DNA from: Candidatus Melainabacteria bacterium
GTDB taxonomy: Bacteria > Cyanobacteriota > Vampirovibrionia > Obscuribacterales > Obscuribacteraceae
Length of the DNA stretch: 61,108 nucleotides
Reading direction: 5' to 3'
Assembly: GCA_003151275.1 (NCBI GenBank)
Contig: PLXC01000127.1
Coordinates: forward strand, 8,482-69,589
The notes under the pieces were generated by a model that did not search any database, was not told the origin of the DNA, and worked only from the letters and a program-made list of their open reading frames with translations. This document shows positions 35,769-44,411 of this stretch, one piece after another. The stretch's first letter is position 1. Each line of letters begins with the position of its first letter. The position numbers and the translations under genes are program-made.

Positions 35769-37406
35769 ATGGTTACGAAACGCTCTCTCACAAACTTATC
35801 ACTGGCCTTTGCCATTTCGATGACGCCAGCGGCAACACAAGATGCGACTGCCAAAAATAAAACAGAGGCAGAAAAAGCAAACCCTGAAGGCAAGATGAGA
35901 CCCAAATCCAAGGCCGGCGAGTTACTCAAGTATCTCAATCCTGCTCAGGAAAAGACTTACTTGAACGATTCGCAAGATCGAATCATCAAAAAGAGAGCCT
36001 TTAGAGGAACAGAGATCGTCGGTGCTCAAGCCACTTCTAACAAGGAATTAGGTTTATTTGCTTCAGTCGATTTGTCTCAACTACAAGATGACACTATTCT
36101 GAAAGACATCCTCGCACAGCCTTCTGTAAACGGTCTTTCTGTGATGGTGCCGTGGCAATCTGCCGAACCTGTCGAAGGACAATATGACTGGAAGCAAATC
36201 GATCATTTGCTGGAGTTGGCCGGTCAAAACAAGAAATCGATAATTCTAAGAGTCACCACATGCGGTTTAACGGATTCGGACACGCCGAAATGGGTGTATG
36301 ACGCCGGAGCAAAATCCGTATCTTACACAGGAGCCGATGGCAAAACTTCCTTAATGCCTGTTTTTTGGGATGCGTCTTACTTAGCAAAATGGTCTAACTT
36401 CATTAACGCTCTCGGCGCACGTTACGATAAGAGCGCCAATCTGCACAGCGTCGGCATCACCGGTGGTGGCGTCGGCGGCGGCACTCTTGTTATTCCAAAC
36501 GTTGCCAGCAAGGAAGATCACCTCAAGCTAGAGAACTCTTTAAAATCTGAATTCGGTATGAATCAGCGGCAGCTCGTCCAGCACTGGAAATATGTAGCGG
36601 ATCTCTTTCCTCACGCATTCCCCAGCGGGCGCCTCAATTTCGACATCGACCCACCGACTGCAAACAGAGCCGGTGAAGACAGTCTTGACGAAATCACCGA
36701 CTATCTCATTTACCGATACGGCCAACGTGTCTACTTGACCAGACAAAATGTAGGCGATGCAAAACATGGATTTGATCAGTATCGCGTCTTGCTCAAATTT
36801 AAGCCTGATACCTTCACAGGTTATCGCTTAACACCTACGATCACGGCAGTAGCGCTGGACAGGCTGTCAAAATTTGCTCTTGATGATGGCATTAGCTTCG
36901 TCGAAGTACCATCTCAATTTTTTGTGGCGAAAGACGACACTATTGCAAAAACGCTTGAACAACTGCGCTCCAAGCTAGGCTACCAACTGGTATCGCAGAA
37001 CATAACTTTGCCCGCGGATGTGAAGTCTGGTCAGCCATTGAAAGCTTCCTTCACTTTCGTCAACTTGGGCAGCGCAACAGCTATGCGCCCCAGCCGTCAG
37101 TTTGACAAGGATGTAGCAAGCAGTTATAAGGTGCAACTGGAACTCAGAGATGGAACAGGCAAACCCGTTGTTTTATCACTGCACACGCCATCGATTCCCA
37201 CACAGAAGTGGATCGCGGGCAAGCCAATTACGTGGGAAGAAAGTTTGAAGATGCCCAAGCTGACTCCAGGGCAATACACTGTCTACCTCTCCTTGATCGA
37301 TGCGGATACAAAGCGCAAGCTGCAGATGCTTGATGCTGTCACGCCAGACCACCTGACTGCAGAGGATACAATTGCAGCAGGAAAACTACAGGTGGTGGCA
37401 GAGTAG
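35769..37406 (+). CDS. Exported glycoside-hydrolase-like (clan A TIM barrel) protein
   Basis: A 545-residue protein with a short signal peptide (LSLAFAISMTPAATQDATA). Residues 85-390 look like a TIM barrel of the beta-galactosidase (GH42-like) kind: VMVPWQSAEPVEGQYDWKQI is the typical second-strand block, and WSNFINALGARYD precedes a strand SVGITGGGVGGGT where clan A enzymes have Asn-Glu; that Glu is not seen. An ISFVEVPSQFF segment near 370 may carry the other acid. Residues 405-545 form a beta domain (ASFTFVNLGSA, QLELRDGTGKPVV), as in DUF4832-type proteins. GGAG is 5 nt before ATG 35769. It may bind sugars rather than cleave them. Confidence 0.65.
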   Translation: MVTKRSLTNLSLAFAISMTPAATQDATAKNKTEAEKANPEGKMRPKSKAGELLKYLNPAQEKTYLNDSQDRIIKKRAFRGTEIVGAQATSNKELGLFASVDLSQLQDDTILKDILAQPSVNGLSVMVPWQSAEPVEGQYDWKQIDHLLELAGQNKKSIILRVTTCGLTDSDTPKWVYDAGAKSVSYTGADGKTSLMPVFWDASYLAKWSNFINALGARYDKSANLHSVGITGGGVGGGTLVIPNVASKEDHLKLENSLKSEFGMNQRQLVQHWKYVADLFPHAFPSGRLNFDIDPPTANRAGEDSLDEITDYLIYRYGQRVYLTRQNVGDAKHGFDQYRVLLKFKPDTFTGYRLTPTITAVALDRLSKFALDDGISFVEVPSQFFVAKDDTIAKTLEQLRSKLGYQLVSQNITLPADVKSGQPLKASFTFVNLGSATAMRPSRQFDKDVASSYKVQLELRDGTGKPVVLSLHTPSIPTQKWIAGKPITWEESLKMPKLTPGQYTVYLSLIDADTKRKLQMLDAVTPDHLTAEDTIAAGKLQVVAE

Positions 37407-37445
37407 TGCCATTCAGCGATCCCTTCGCAGTACCAGTACCTAAAC

Positions 37446-37479
37446 AAAAATCGCGTCGACAAATTCGACGCGATTTTTT
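37446..37479. terminator. Bidirectional rho-independent terminator
   Basis: A perfect 14-bp stem (AAAAATCGCGTCGA / TCGACGCGATTTTT) with a 5-nt loop and T- and A-runs at the ends, between the convergent glycosidase-like and desaturase genes. Confidence 0.95.
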
Positions 37480-37525
37480 GACTTGATTTGATTTCAGAGA
37501 CGTGGATTCGCCACCCCTCTTACTC

Positions 37526-38434
37526 TCACATTACCTTTTTGGCCAATTCGCGATGAGCTTTGTGTGCCACAGGCACTCTCTTCGAATCAATCTCGTGCAC
37601 TGACAATACGCTACCTAGAGCAGTTTGAGGAACTGCTATTGGCTCCATATCGTTTTGTTTCTCCAACGCTGCAGCGGCACGGGCAATCAATGTATCGTGA
37701 TCGGCAACCGTCAGGCGTTGAATTAGTCCAAGCTTTTTCATGAACTTGATCATCAACCATGAAGCATCAAATTCGTGAGGCAACATGCCGCTTCTGGCAG
37801 AGCCAGGGCAGGCATGGTGATTATTGTGCCAGCCTTCGCCCATTGCCAACAGACCTACCCACCAGACGTTCACACTGTCATCGGAAAGAGCGTAGTTTTT
37901 GTAGCCAAACTTAGGTAAATGGCAAACCACATTTAACAGCAATGGAATCTGAAGAACCGCTACTCCTGCCAGCAATGAAGCCAGAGCGACCTGCCAACCA
38001 AATAACGCCCATAAGATCAATCTGAACGCAAAGCAGCAAGCAAATCCAAGCGCATGACCTCTTGGAAGATTTCCACCTTGCTCAAGAAAGCGATAGATCG
38101 GATCTGAGATCAAGTCTTTGCACTGAACTGCTGGATCAAGATGGCTCTCGTATTGTTTCTCTGCCAACCAACCAGTGAATGCATATTTAATGCCCCGAGC
38201 TCTTGGTGAGTGCGGATCCAAAACAGTTTCAACGTATTTATGGTGGGCGCGATGAATGGTGGACCACCAAATCGGCGAACCTTCAAAAGCGAGAAAACCG
38301 GGTAACACCCAGAAATACTCAACTGCCTTAGAACAAGAAAAGGAGCGGTGCGACAGCAATCGGTGATAGCCGATGGTTACGCCCATGGCGTGCCAAACGT
38401 AAGAGATGATGAAAACTAAGATGAACTCAACCAC
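37526..38434 (-). CDS. Acyl-CoA/acyl-lipid delta-9-type fatty-acid desaturase
   Basis: A 302-residue membrane desaturase. The three histidine boxes are intact: HRLLSH, HRAHHKY and EGWHNNHH, with hydrophobic spans before and between them; an additional N near the third box (ALSDDSVNVWW) fits the stearoyl-CoA desaturase group. It would put a double bond into fatty acyl chains with di-iron and oxygen, so the organism meets oxygen at least sometimes despite its adhE. The GTG start has GAGGA 7 nt upstream. No electron donor gene is adjacent. Confidence 0.92.
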   Translation of the reverse strand: MVEFILVFIISYVWHAMGVTIGYHRLLSHRSFSCSKAVEYFWVLPGFLAFEGSPIWWSTIHRAHHKYVETVLDPHSPRARGIKYAFTGWLAEKQYESHLDPAVQCKDLISDPIYRFLEQGGNLPRGHALGFACCFAFRLILWALFGWQVALASLLAGVAVLQIPLLLNVVCHLPKFGYKNYALSDDSVNVWWVGLLAMGEGWHNNHHACPGSARSGMLPHEFDASWLMIKFMKKLGLIQRLTVADHDTLIARAAAALEKQNDMEPIAVPQTALGSVLSVHEIDSKRVPVAHKAHRELAKKVM

Positions 38435-38482
38435 TATTTCTTCCTCGATCTAAGGCTTAGCGCCCTGACTTTCTGACTCGTT

Positions 38483-38560
38483 CGATAAGCCTGGCAGCTT
38501 TCGGAGTCGGGCAGCTTTGCTGCATAGACCCCACTAGTGTGCCATAGGCTATCCTCGGAC
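38483..38560 (+). repeat. Dispersed CACTAGTG repeat, copy B
   Basis: Core TAGACCCCACTAGTGT at 38525-38540, preceded by GGAGTCGGGCAGCTTTGCTGCA (with a GCAGC/GCTGC hairpin) and followed by GCCATAGGCTATCCTCGGAC. It lies between the desaturase start and the end of the ribbon-helix-helix gene. Confidence 0.85.
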
Positions 38561-38573
38561 AAACTCCCGCTCA

Positions 38574-39176
38574 CTATCTGTATAACGCTGATTCCTGCCT
38601 ACCTCGTCGAATATCCTGACTCTTGTCTGCTTGCTCGATGAATTTGTCTATCCATTTATCTGCCATTAATAGGTCTAGAAATTGCTCAAGTGTTTCAGGT
38701 ACTTCAGCAACTTGCAACACACGCCGACCATCATTGTCAGGTCCTGGATACTGAGTCCAGGCAAGCCGGTCGATCTCCAGACCCTGGCGATTGTAATAAT
38801 TCAGCAAAGCTAATCCAACTTCCTTCGATACTGTCGACTTATCTTTGACCTGCCAGTCCCGGAGAATGGTTCTGCCGATACCGATCAAGTAATAGGCACG
38901 CTCTTTCTCGAACTTCGGCTCATCTATAAAAAACGCCCAAGTTGTTTCGTCAATGTTATCTACATAAGGCTCGCAGCGAATTTCGAACAGACGACCTGAA
39001 GTTGATGTAATAGAAGTGGGACCAAATCCCGAACTCATCAGATGAATCTCCAAAACTCGCAAAACGTGAGCGTTAAAACTGATGCTTTTCTTATCGGCTT
39101 GCAGTTGCAGCCGTTTTCGGTAGTCATCGGGAATTCGAAGACTGATATTGGTTGTCTTTTGCTTATCTTCGCCCAT
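38574..39176 (-). CDS. Ribbon-helix-helix protein with unknown C-terminal domain
   Basis: A 200-residue protein. Residues 8-46 match an Arc-type ribbon-helix-helix DNA-binding domain (TNISLRIPDDYRKRLQ, then SFNAHVLRVLEIHL). Residues 55-185 form an acidic domain I do not recognise, with Trp/Tyr-rich segments (WAFFIDEPKFEKE, LAWTQYPGPDNDG). Arc-like domains are found in antitoxins and repressors, but no toxin-like gene is next to it, so a plain transcription regulator is as likely. No clear ribosome site is seen. Confidence 0.7.
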   Translation of the reverse strand: MGEDKQKTTNISLRIPDDYRKRLQLQADKKSISFNAHVLRVLEIHLMSSGFGPTSITSTSGRLFEIRCEPYVDNIDETTWAFFIDEPKFEKERAYYLIGIGRTILRDWQVKDKSTVSKEVGLALLNYYNRQGLEIDRLAWTQYPGPDNDGRRVLQVAEVPETLEQFLDLLMADKWIDKFIEQADKSQDIRRGRQESALYR

Positions 39177-39552
39177 TTGTACTCACGCGTGTGCAATTTG
39201 TAGTGATGCGAATATCGTAGCACAGACTTTTGCCAATGGTAGCCCAAAAAGAGGTCCGCCTTTGCCTCCATTTGGTTAAGGAGAGGCAAAATGCCAATAG
39301 GTTGAGGTCACCCATTTTAAGAGGTTGCAATACTGCGCAACAATACGTCAGGTTAAGGCGTTAATGTCTATCGCACCGGGCGAACTAAGGTTTCTGCCCG
39401 TGTTGCCAAAGAAGTTAAGCAGGCACAATCTGCGGTAAGTCCTGCCGTCATCCTCAACCCAGACTTGAGCATCCGTCGTCGCACTAGTAGGCTGCCCAGG
39501 CGCCGTTCGAAAACTGCGCCTGCAGCGATTCCAATCGGTCGGCCTGACGGTC
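39177..39552. other. Gene-poor region with a start-less basic reading frame
   Basis: A 376-nt stretch. It has a stem TTTGCCTC / GAGGCAAA near 39264-39292 without a T-run. From about 39356 the plus strand is open to a TAA at 39561-39563 and would encode a basic peptide (for example RTKVSARVAKEVKQAQSA and LSIRRRTSRLPRRRSK), but no ATG, GTG or TTG lies near its front. An ATG at 39364 is in another frame. It may be a frameshifted small gene. Confidence 0.3.
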
Positions 39553-42135
39553 TTAGGCGGTAACGTTTACGGGTTGCGAAGCCCAATGAAGCAAACCGGT
39601 TTCAAAAGGAGTACCTAAATCATCATGGTGCGGCACAACTCTAACGGTAAATCCATGTCGCCCGCTTTTGAAGTAACGAATCGCCCCGGTAAATAAACTT
39701 ACCCCACTAGATTTGCTTTCATCACTCAATAGCATCGGAATGATTTCACCTTCACTGATATTGCCAGAAGGACCGATCGGTCCATGATAGATCTGCACCG
39801 AGACATCATCGGGACTTAACTGCCCGAGATGCACGCGAGCTCTCACTCTCATATCGTCACCAACTTGCACCTTATCTTCTTTGCCGGCTTCCACTGATTC
39901 GATGTGCACATCCTTCCAGTTTTTGCTTAGCTTGGATTTCCAGGCCGCCAACTCTTTGGCCTTCTCGGCACCATTAGCGAGAAATTCGCTTGAACGGCTG
40001 ACCGCAGGGAAGTACATGCGCAAAGCGTATTCACGCACCATGCGACTGATGCTGAATTCCGGACAGAGCACTTGCATTGAATTTTTCATGCGCGCTAACC
40101 ACTGACGTGGTCTGCCGTTTTTGTCCCGATCGTAGAACATCGGAATAATTTCCTTTTCGAGAAGATCGTAAAGGGCGTTCGATTCAACGTCGTCTTGATA
40201 GGCCGGATCAGCGTATACCTCACCGCGTCCGATTGCCCAGCCAACATTTGGTTCGTACGCTTCATCCCACCATCCGTCCAGAATGCTGACGTTGATACCG
40301 CCATTGAAAAGAACTTTCATGCCGCTGGTGCCGGATGCTTCCAGGAATCGACGAGGCGTATTCAGCCAGACGTCAACACCTTCAACCATCCATCGAGCCA
40401 CGTTGATATCGTAATCTTCCAAGAAGACAAAGCGGCTGCGCACGTCCTCACGGCGAGAGAAGTGAATCACTTGCCTGATCAACTCTTTGGCTGGAGTGTC
40501 CTCAGGGTGAGCTTTACCGGCAATGATGATCTGCACTGGACGATCTTTATTGTTCAAAATTTTCGCTAATCTTTCTGGTTCTGAGAGCAGCAATGTCGAA
40601 CGTTTATAGGTCGCCATTCTGCGAGCAAAACCGATGGTGAGCGCTTCTGGATCGAGGACTTCCATCGCTGTCTTCAGTTCAGTCGGCAATGCACCACGTT
40701 GTTCAAGCTGCATCCGCAAACGAGCCCGACTGAATGAAACCAACCGTTGACGGCGTCTTTCGTGAATTCTCCACAGCTCCTCATCCGGAATTTCATCAAC
40801 GCGCTTCCAGCTGCTTTGATCAGCGCTATCCTCAGACCACTTCGGTCCAAGATACCGATCAAACAGATCAGACATCTCTTCGGATATCCAAGAACGAGCA
40901 TGGATACCGTTCGTAACGTGTGTAATCGGTACTTCGTGAGTTGGTAATCCCTCCCAGGCAGAGCCAAACAATTTTCTTGAAACTTCGCCGTGCAGCTTAC
41001 TGACAGCATTTGTTTTTGATGACAAATTGATCGCCAGCATAGCCATGCTGAATGGCTCCTCATCATCATTTGGATTGCTTCGTCCGAGAGCAAGGAATTG
41101 TCCGCGCGAGAGGCCAAGCGAACGATAATAGTCACCAAAATAACGCTCGATCAGTTCCGGTGTAAACTTGTCGATACCAGCCGGAACAGCTGTGTGTGTG
41201 GTGAACAGCTGACCTGCCGCAGCTACTTCGCGCGCCTGATCAAAAGATAGACTGTACTCTTGCATCATCATTCGAATGCGTTCTAATCCGAGGAATGCAG
41301 AGTGTCCTTCATTCATATGGCAGACATCCGGCACGATGCCCAACGCTTGCAATGCTCTCAGTCCACCAATACCAAGAATCATTTCTTGTTTCATACGCAG
41401 TTCAGAATCACCATGATATAGAGCGTCAGTGATGTCTTCGTCTTGCTTGTTGTTTTGCGGAATATTTGTATCCAGCAAGTAGAGAGGCACCCGGCCTACC
41501 TGCACCTTCCAAACTTTTGCATAAACTTTGCGACCAGGGAAATCAACTGAAATAATTACCGCACTGCCGTCTTTCTCTTTCACCGGCAAAATCGGCAAGT
41601 TGTAAAAATCATTCATGGCATAACGTTCTTGCTGCCATCCATCTGCATTCAAATATTGACGGAAATATCCTTCTTGATAAACGATGCCAACACCGACAAG
41701 AGGAATACCAAGTTCTGAAGCCGCTTTGACGTGGTCACCGGCCAACACACCCAAACCACCTGAATAGATCGGGAGCGCTTCACTCAAACCAAACTCTGCC
41801 GAAAAGTAAGCGATGACGGCTTTCTTGCCTTTGTGGTGTTTCTCGTACCAGGTGCTTTCAGTGCGCATGTATTCCTGATACTTCATACAAATTCTGTTCA
41901 GCTGAACGATGAAACCCTCATCGGTAGCCGCTTCATTCAGCCGCTCTTGACTGATGGTGCCAAGCATTAGCACGGGATTGTGACCGGTCGACTCCCACAA
42001 GTCGCGATCTAACCGTCTAAACAAATTTATAGTTTCGTGATCCCAAGACCATCTTAAGTTATATGCAAGTTCTCTAAGGCACTCAAGTTCAGGAGGCAAG
42101 AAAGGAACGACTTCTACCGAACGAATGGGTTTCAA
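39553..42135 (-). CDS. glgP: Alpha-glucan (glycogen) phosphorylase
   Basis: An 860-residue GT35 enzyme of the alpha-glucan phosphorylase group found in many bacteria (longer N-terminal part than the E. coli type). It frees glucose 1-phosphate from glycogen with phosphate. The N-terminal domain begins LPPELECLRELAYNLRWSWD; the catalytic core has AYFSAEFGL, YSGGLGVLAGDHVKAASE, HMNEGHSAFL and VTNGIHARSW; the PLP lysine is K607 in EASGTSGMK. The TTG start at 42135 has GGAG 9 nt upstream. No other glycogen gene is in the window. Confidence 0.94.
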   Translation of the reverse strand: MKPIRSVEVVPFLPPELECLRELAYNLRWSWDHETINLFRRLDRDLWESTGHNPVLMLGTISQERLNEAATDEGFIVQLNRICMKYQEYMRTESTWYEKHHKGKKAVIAYFSAEFGLSEALPIYSGGLGVLAGDHVKAASELGIPLVGVGIVYQEGYFRQYLNADGWQQERYAMNDFYNLPILPVKEKDGSAVIISVDFPGRKVYAKVWKVQVGRVPLYLLDTNIPQNNKQDEDITDALYHGDSELRMKQEMILGIGGLRALQALGIVPDVCHMNEGHSAFLGLERIRMMMQEYSLSFDQAREVAAAGQLFTTHTAVPAGIDKFTPELIERYFGDYYRSLGLSRGQFLALGRSNPNDDEEPFSMAMLAINLSSKTNAVSKLHGEVSRKLFGSAWEGLPTHEVPITHVTNGIHARSWISEEMSDLFDRYLGPKWSEDSADQSSWKRVDEIPDEELWRIHERRRQRLVSFSRARLRMQLEQRGALPTELKTAMEVLDPEALTIGFARRMATYKRSTLLLSEPERLAKILNNKDRPVQIIIAGKAHPEDTPAKELIRQVIHFSRREDVRSRFVFLEDYDINVARWMVEGVDVWLNTPRRFLEASGTSGMKVLFNGGINVSILDGWWDEAYEPNVGWAIGRGEVYADPAYQDDVESNALYDLLEKEIIPMFYDRDKNGRPRQWLARMKNSMQVLCPEFSISRMVREYALRMYFPAVSRSSEFLANGAEKAKELAAWKSKLSKNWKDVHIESVEAGKEDKVQVGDDMRVRARVHLGQLSPDDVSVQIYHGPIGPSGNISEGEIIPMLLSDESKSSGVSLFTGAIRYFKSGRHGFTVRVVPHHDDLGTPFETGLLHWASQPVNVTA

Positions 42136-42250
42136 AATAAAGCTCTCCTATATTGATACGCTTTCAGTGATCACTCGATACACAACCTGCATCAATAGCC
42201 AACGTCAACTTGCCAAGCATGTAGTATGGTTTGTTGGAGGACCTTTACGC

Positions 42251-42760
42251 ATGGTTGCACTGCTCGAGGGCACAAAAGCGCCCGCTGTCTCTTTGACAAG
42301 CATTGATGGATCGGCATATAGCTTATATCAAACGCTCAAAGAAAGTCAGCTGATCTTACTAGCTTTCACAAAGGCAAGCTGCCCAGTTTGCCAACTCGAA
42401 CTTCCTTATCTTGAGCGGCTTCATCGAAGCTATCCCAATATTCCAATCTGGGCAGTCTCTCAAGACGACGGTGATGTAACGAGTGGTTTCGCCAAAATGT
42501 TTGGCATTACTTTTCCCAAGTTGCTGGATTTACGCTTGTCCAGCACAGTGGAATATGGCTTAGAGTTTGTGCCTTCCCTGTTTCTAGTCGGACACGACGG
42601 CACCATCCGACAGACGATAGTTGGATTTGTAAAAAATGATCTAGAGAAATTAAACCTTGAACTGGCAATGGCCTCTGGCTATTCTTCCAAACCGCTCTTC
42701 ACATCAGCAGATGAAGTACCTGCGGTAAAACCCGGCTGTGCCTCAAAGCAGCCAGTGTAA
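42251..42760 (+). CDS. Thioredoxin-fold protein (TlpA/AhpC-TSA-like)
   Basis: A 169-residue protein with a redox motif C-P-V-C in FTKASCPVCQLELPYLERL and the fold order of TlpA/peroxiredoxin-like proteins (APAVSLTSIDG, IPIWAVSQDD, FGITFPKLLD, cis-Pro block VPSLFLVGHDG). It has no signal peptide, so it probably acts in the cytosol as a thiol reductase or peroxidase. ATG 42251 is favoured by GGAGG 10 nt upstream; the frame is open to an ATG at 42125 that would overlap glgP and lacks such a site. Confidence 0.83.
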   Translation: MVALLEGTKAPAVSLTSIDGSAYSLYQTLKESQLILLAFTKASCPVCQLELPYLERLHRSYPNIPIWAVSQDDGDVTSGFAKMFGITFPKLLDLRLSSTVEYGLEFVPSLFLVGHDGTIRQTIVGFVKNDLEKLNLELAMASGYSSKPLFTSADEVPAVKPGCASKQPV

Positions 42761-42851
42761 GCCATTTGTGTTGTTAAATACGCGAGCCCAGGATGGGCGC
42801 TTTGATAGAGCCTTAGATGGATCACAATTTTTCGATAATAGAAAGTAATTC

Positions 42852-43346
42852 ATGTCAACGTTGAGTCAAATACTAAGATCGATTACGTTATCACTGCTTT
42901 TTGGCGGCTCGGCAATGATCGTCTTTGCGGTGATCACGTTAGTCAAGGCGGCCAAAGAAAAGGGCATCCCCGTCGCCGATGCTGCCTTGAACAACGTCCC
43001 CGTGTTCTTGAACTTCAGCACCATCGCACTGGTCTGTGCTATTGGACTGCTAATTGCAGAAGCGCTTGACTTTGCCAAAACCAAGAAACCATCGACATTG
43101 GTCAAGATACGATGGGCTTCGAGCTTTATTGCAATTGCAGCCACCATGGTGTTTTCTCTCGGCATTGTGCCGCCAATGAAAGAACTGTTGCCCGTGCTTC
43201 GAACAAACGAGCAAGCTCATGAGAAATTTGAGGGATTGCACAAAGGCTCAGAGCGCACCTTTGGCGTAATCATCCTCTTCGCATTGCTCTCTCTTGTGCT
43301 GCCCGCTTTCGATAAGCCGAGCAGCTTGCTGCCTAGGCAATCCTAG
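42852..43346 (+). CDS. DUF4149-like four-span membrane protein with repeat-derived tail
   Basis: A 164-residue membrane protein with four spans (about 9-30, 50-68, 85-105 and 137-154). The segment AHEKFEGLHKGSERTFGV before the last span resembles DUF4149/TMEM205-like proteins, of unknown role. The last 11 residues, DKPSSLLPRQS, and the stop codon are encoded by a copy of the dispersed repeat (43311-43362). The original C-terminus was probably different. Confidence 0.7.
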   Translation: MSTLSQILRSITLSLLFGGSAMIVFAVITLVKAAKEKGIPVADAALNNVPVFLNFSTIALVCAIGLLIAEALDFAKTKKPSTLVKIRWASSFIAIAATMVFSLGIVPPMKELLPVLRTNEQAHEKFEGLHKGSERTFGVIILFALLSLVLPAFDKPSSLLPRQS

Positions 43347-43362
43347 GATAAGCCGAGCAGCT
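43311..43362 (+). repeat. Degenerate dispersed repeat overlapping a gene end
   Basis: GATAAGCCGAGCAGCT occurs twice (43311-43326 and 43337-43352 approximately), with TGCTGCCTAGGCAATCCTAG between. The parts match the flanks of copy B (GATAAGCCTGGCAGCT, and TAGGCTATCCTCGGA) without the CACTAGTG core. It supplies the end of the DUF4149-like gene. Confidence 0.6.
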
Positions 43363-43374
43363 CCTCATCCCTAT

Positions 43375-44391
43375 TTAGATCTCTAAATTTGCCAGACGAG
43401 TGAGAATGTCTCGTCCCTCCAAGCGCAAACATAAATCGTTGTAATAAAGCCCGTCGGCTATAAGAGCGACACCGAGCAGCAAGATATTGATGATGCTGTC
43501 CCAAACAGCACTCATTATTTGCAAATAAATGGGCACGTCGTAAGTGACCAAAGCTGGGGAAAAATTGTTTCGCCAAGCATCGAGCAACGAGATCACCAGA
43601 AGTGGTGAATCGATGGCCAGGGTAACGGCAAACAACGTCCCGCCAAGCAAAACCATGAAGGAGCCGCCACGCCACAGGTAGCGACTCGTCAAATCATATG
43701 TACGTTTCCAAACAGCGCCGAGTTTTAAATCTTCGCAAGCCAGTACGGTGAACGCCAATGCTGAGTATAGGAGCGTCCAACAGACCGTGCATGTAGATAA
43801 CATGCCCACAATTGCAAAGAAGACAAAGGAAAATATCTGCACACCAGGAGCATGCGAAAAAAAGTAAACAAAGCCGATAGACAATATCGTCCAAAAAAGA
43901 AGAACCAGCAAAGGCAGCAAAATAGCCACGTTGTAGATCAACACAGCGCCCAAAATTCTCTGCCTGGCATAAGCCCTGGCAAGCTTATAGTCAGTGTCAA
44001 CGCCCAAAGCCAGGCGCACTATGGCCACGCTTCGTATGGACAACCCGCACTGAGCCACCGCCAGAGTTGCAAAACACAGAACCAATAGCAGCGAGTGCAT
44101 TACTAACGATTCCATTTGGAACGTAGGCGAAGAAAGCCAATGCAAGCAGCACCACCTGATCCCAGCAATGCTCAAAGTGGCCAGTAAAGTTGGCCACAAA
44201 AGTGTTGCAGAGACAAAGTAGATTTGGTCGCGAAAGGTTCGAAAACTTCTCCCAACTAAATCGCCTAAAGTAAGAGGGATGTCGGGTGGCGCGTCAAACA
44301 AAGCTGTATACCGAATACTTTGCCAAGTATAATATCCTTCACTACCGAATCTAAACGTGCAGCCTAACTTTTGTGCACGCGCATTCGTCAC
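43375..44391 (-). CDS. Multi-span membrane protein of unknown function
   Basis: A protein of up to 338 residues with about six spans in the last 290 residues, in the style of the GDPD-membrane-domain/DUF975-like bundle (TLGDLVGRSFRTFRDQ before the first span, WKRTYDLTSRYLWRGG between spans). Enzyme motifs are absent. The start is uncertain: GTG 44391 lies upstream of a TATACT box that reads as a -10 in this direction, so a TTG at 44301 may be the true start (308 residues). It is divergent from the HD gene. Confidence 0.7.
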   Translation of the reverse strand: MTNARAQKLGCTFRFGSEGYYTWQSIRYTALFDAPPDIPLTLGDLVGRSFRTFRDQIYFVSATLLWPTLLATLSIAGIRWCCLHWLSSPTFQMESLVMHSLLLVLCFATLAVAQCGLSIRSVAIVRLALGVDTDYKLARAYARQRILGAVLIYNVAILLPLLVLLFWTILSIGFVYFFSHAPGVQIFSFVFFAIVGMLSTCTVCWTLLYSALAFTVLACEDLKLGAVWKRTYDLTSRYLWRGGSFMVLLGGTLFAVTLAIDSPLLVISLLDAWRNNFSPALVTYDVPIYLQIMSAVWDSIINILLLGVALIADGLYYNDLCLRLEGRDILTRLANLEI

Positions 44392-44411
44392 CGCCGAAGC
44401 CGAGGAATTTC

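Noticed and set aside
42125..42250. Longer start for the thioredoxin-like gene
   Set aside because: It would overlap glgP, has no ribosome site and adds a random-looking 42-residue front; ATG 42251 has GGAGG.
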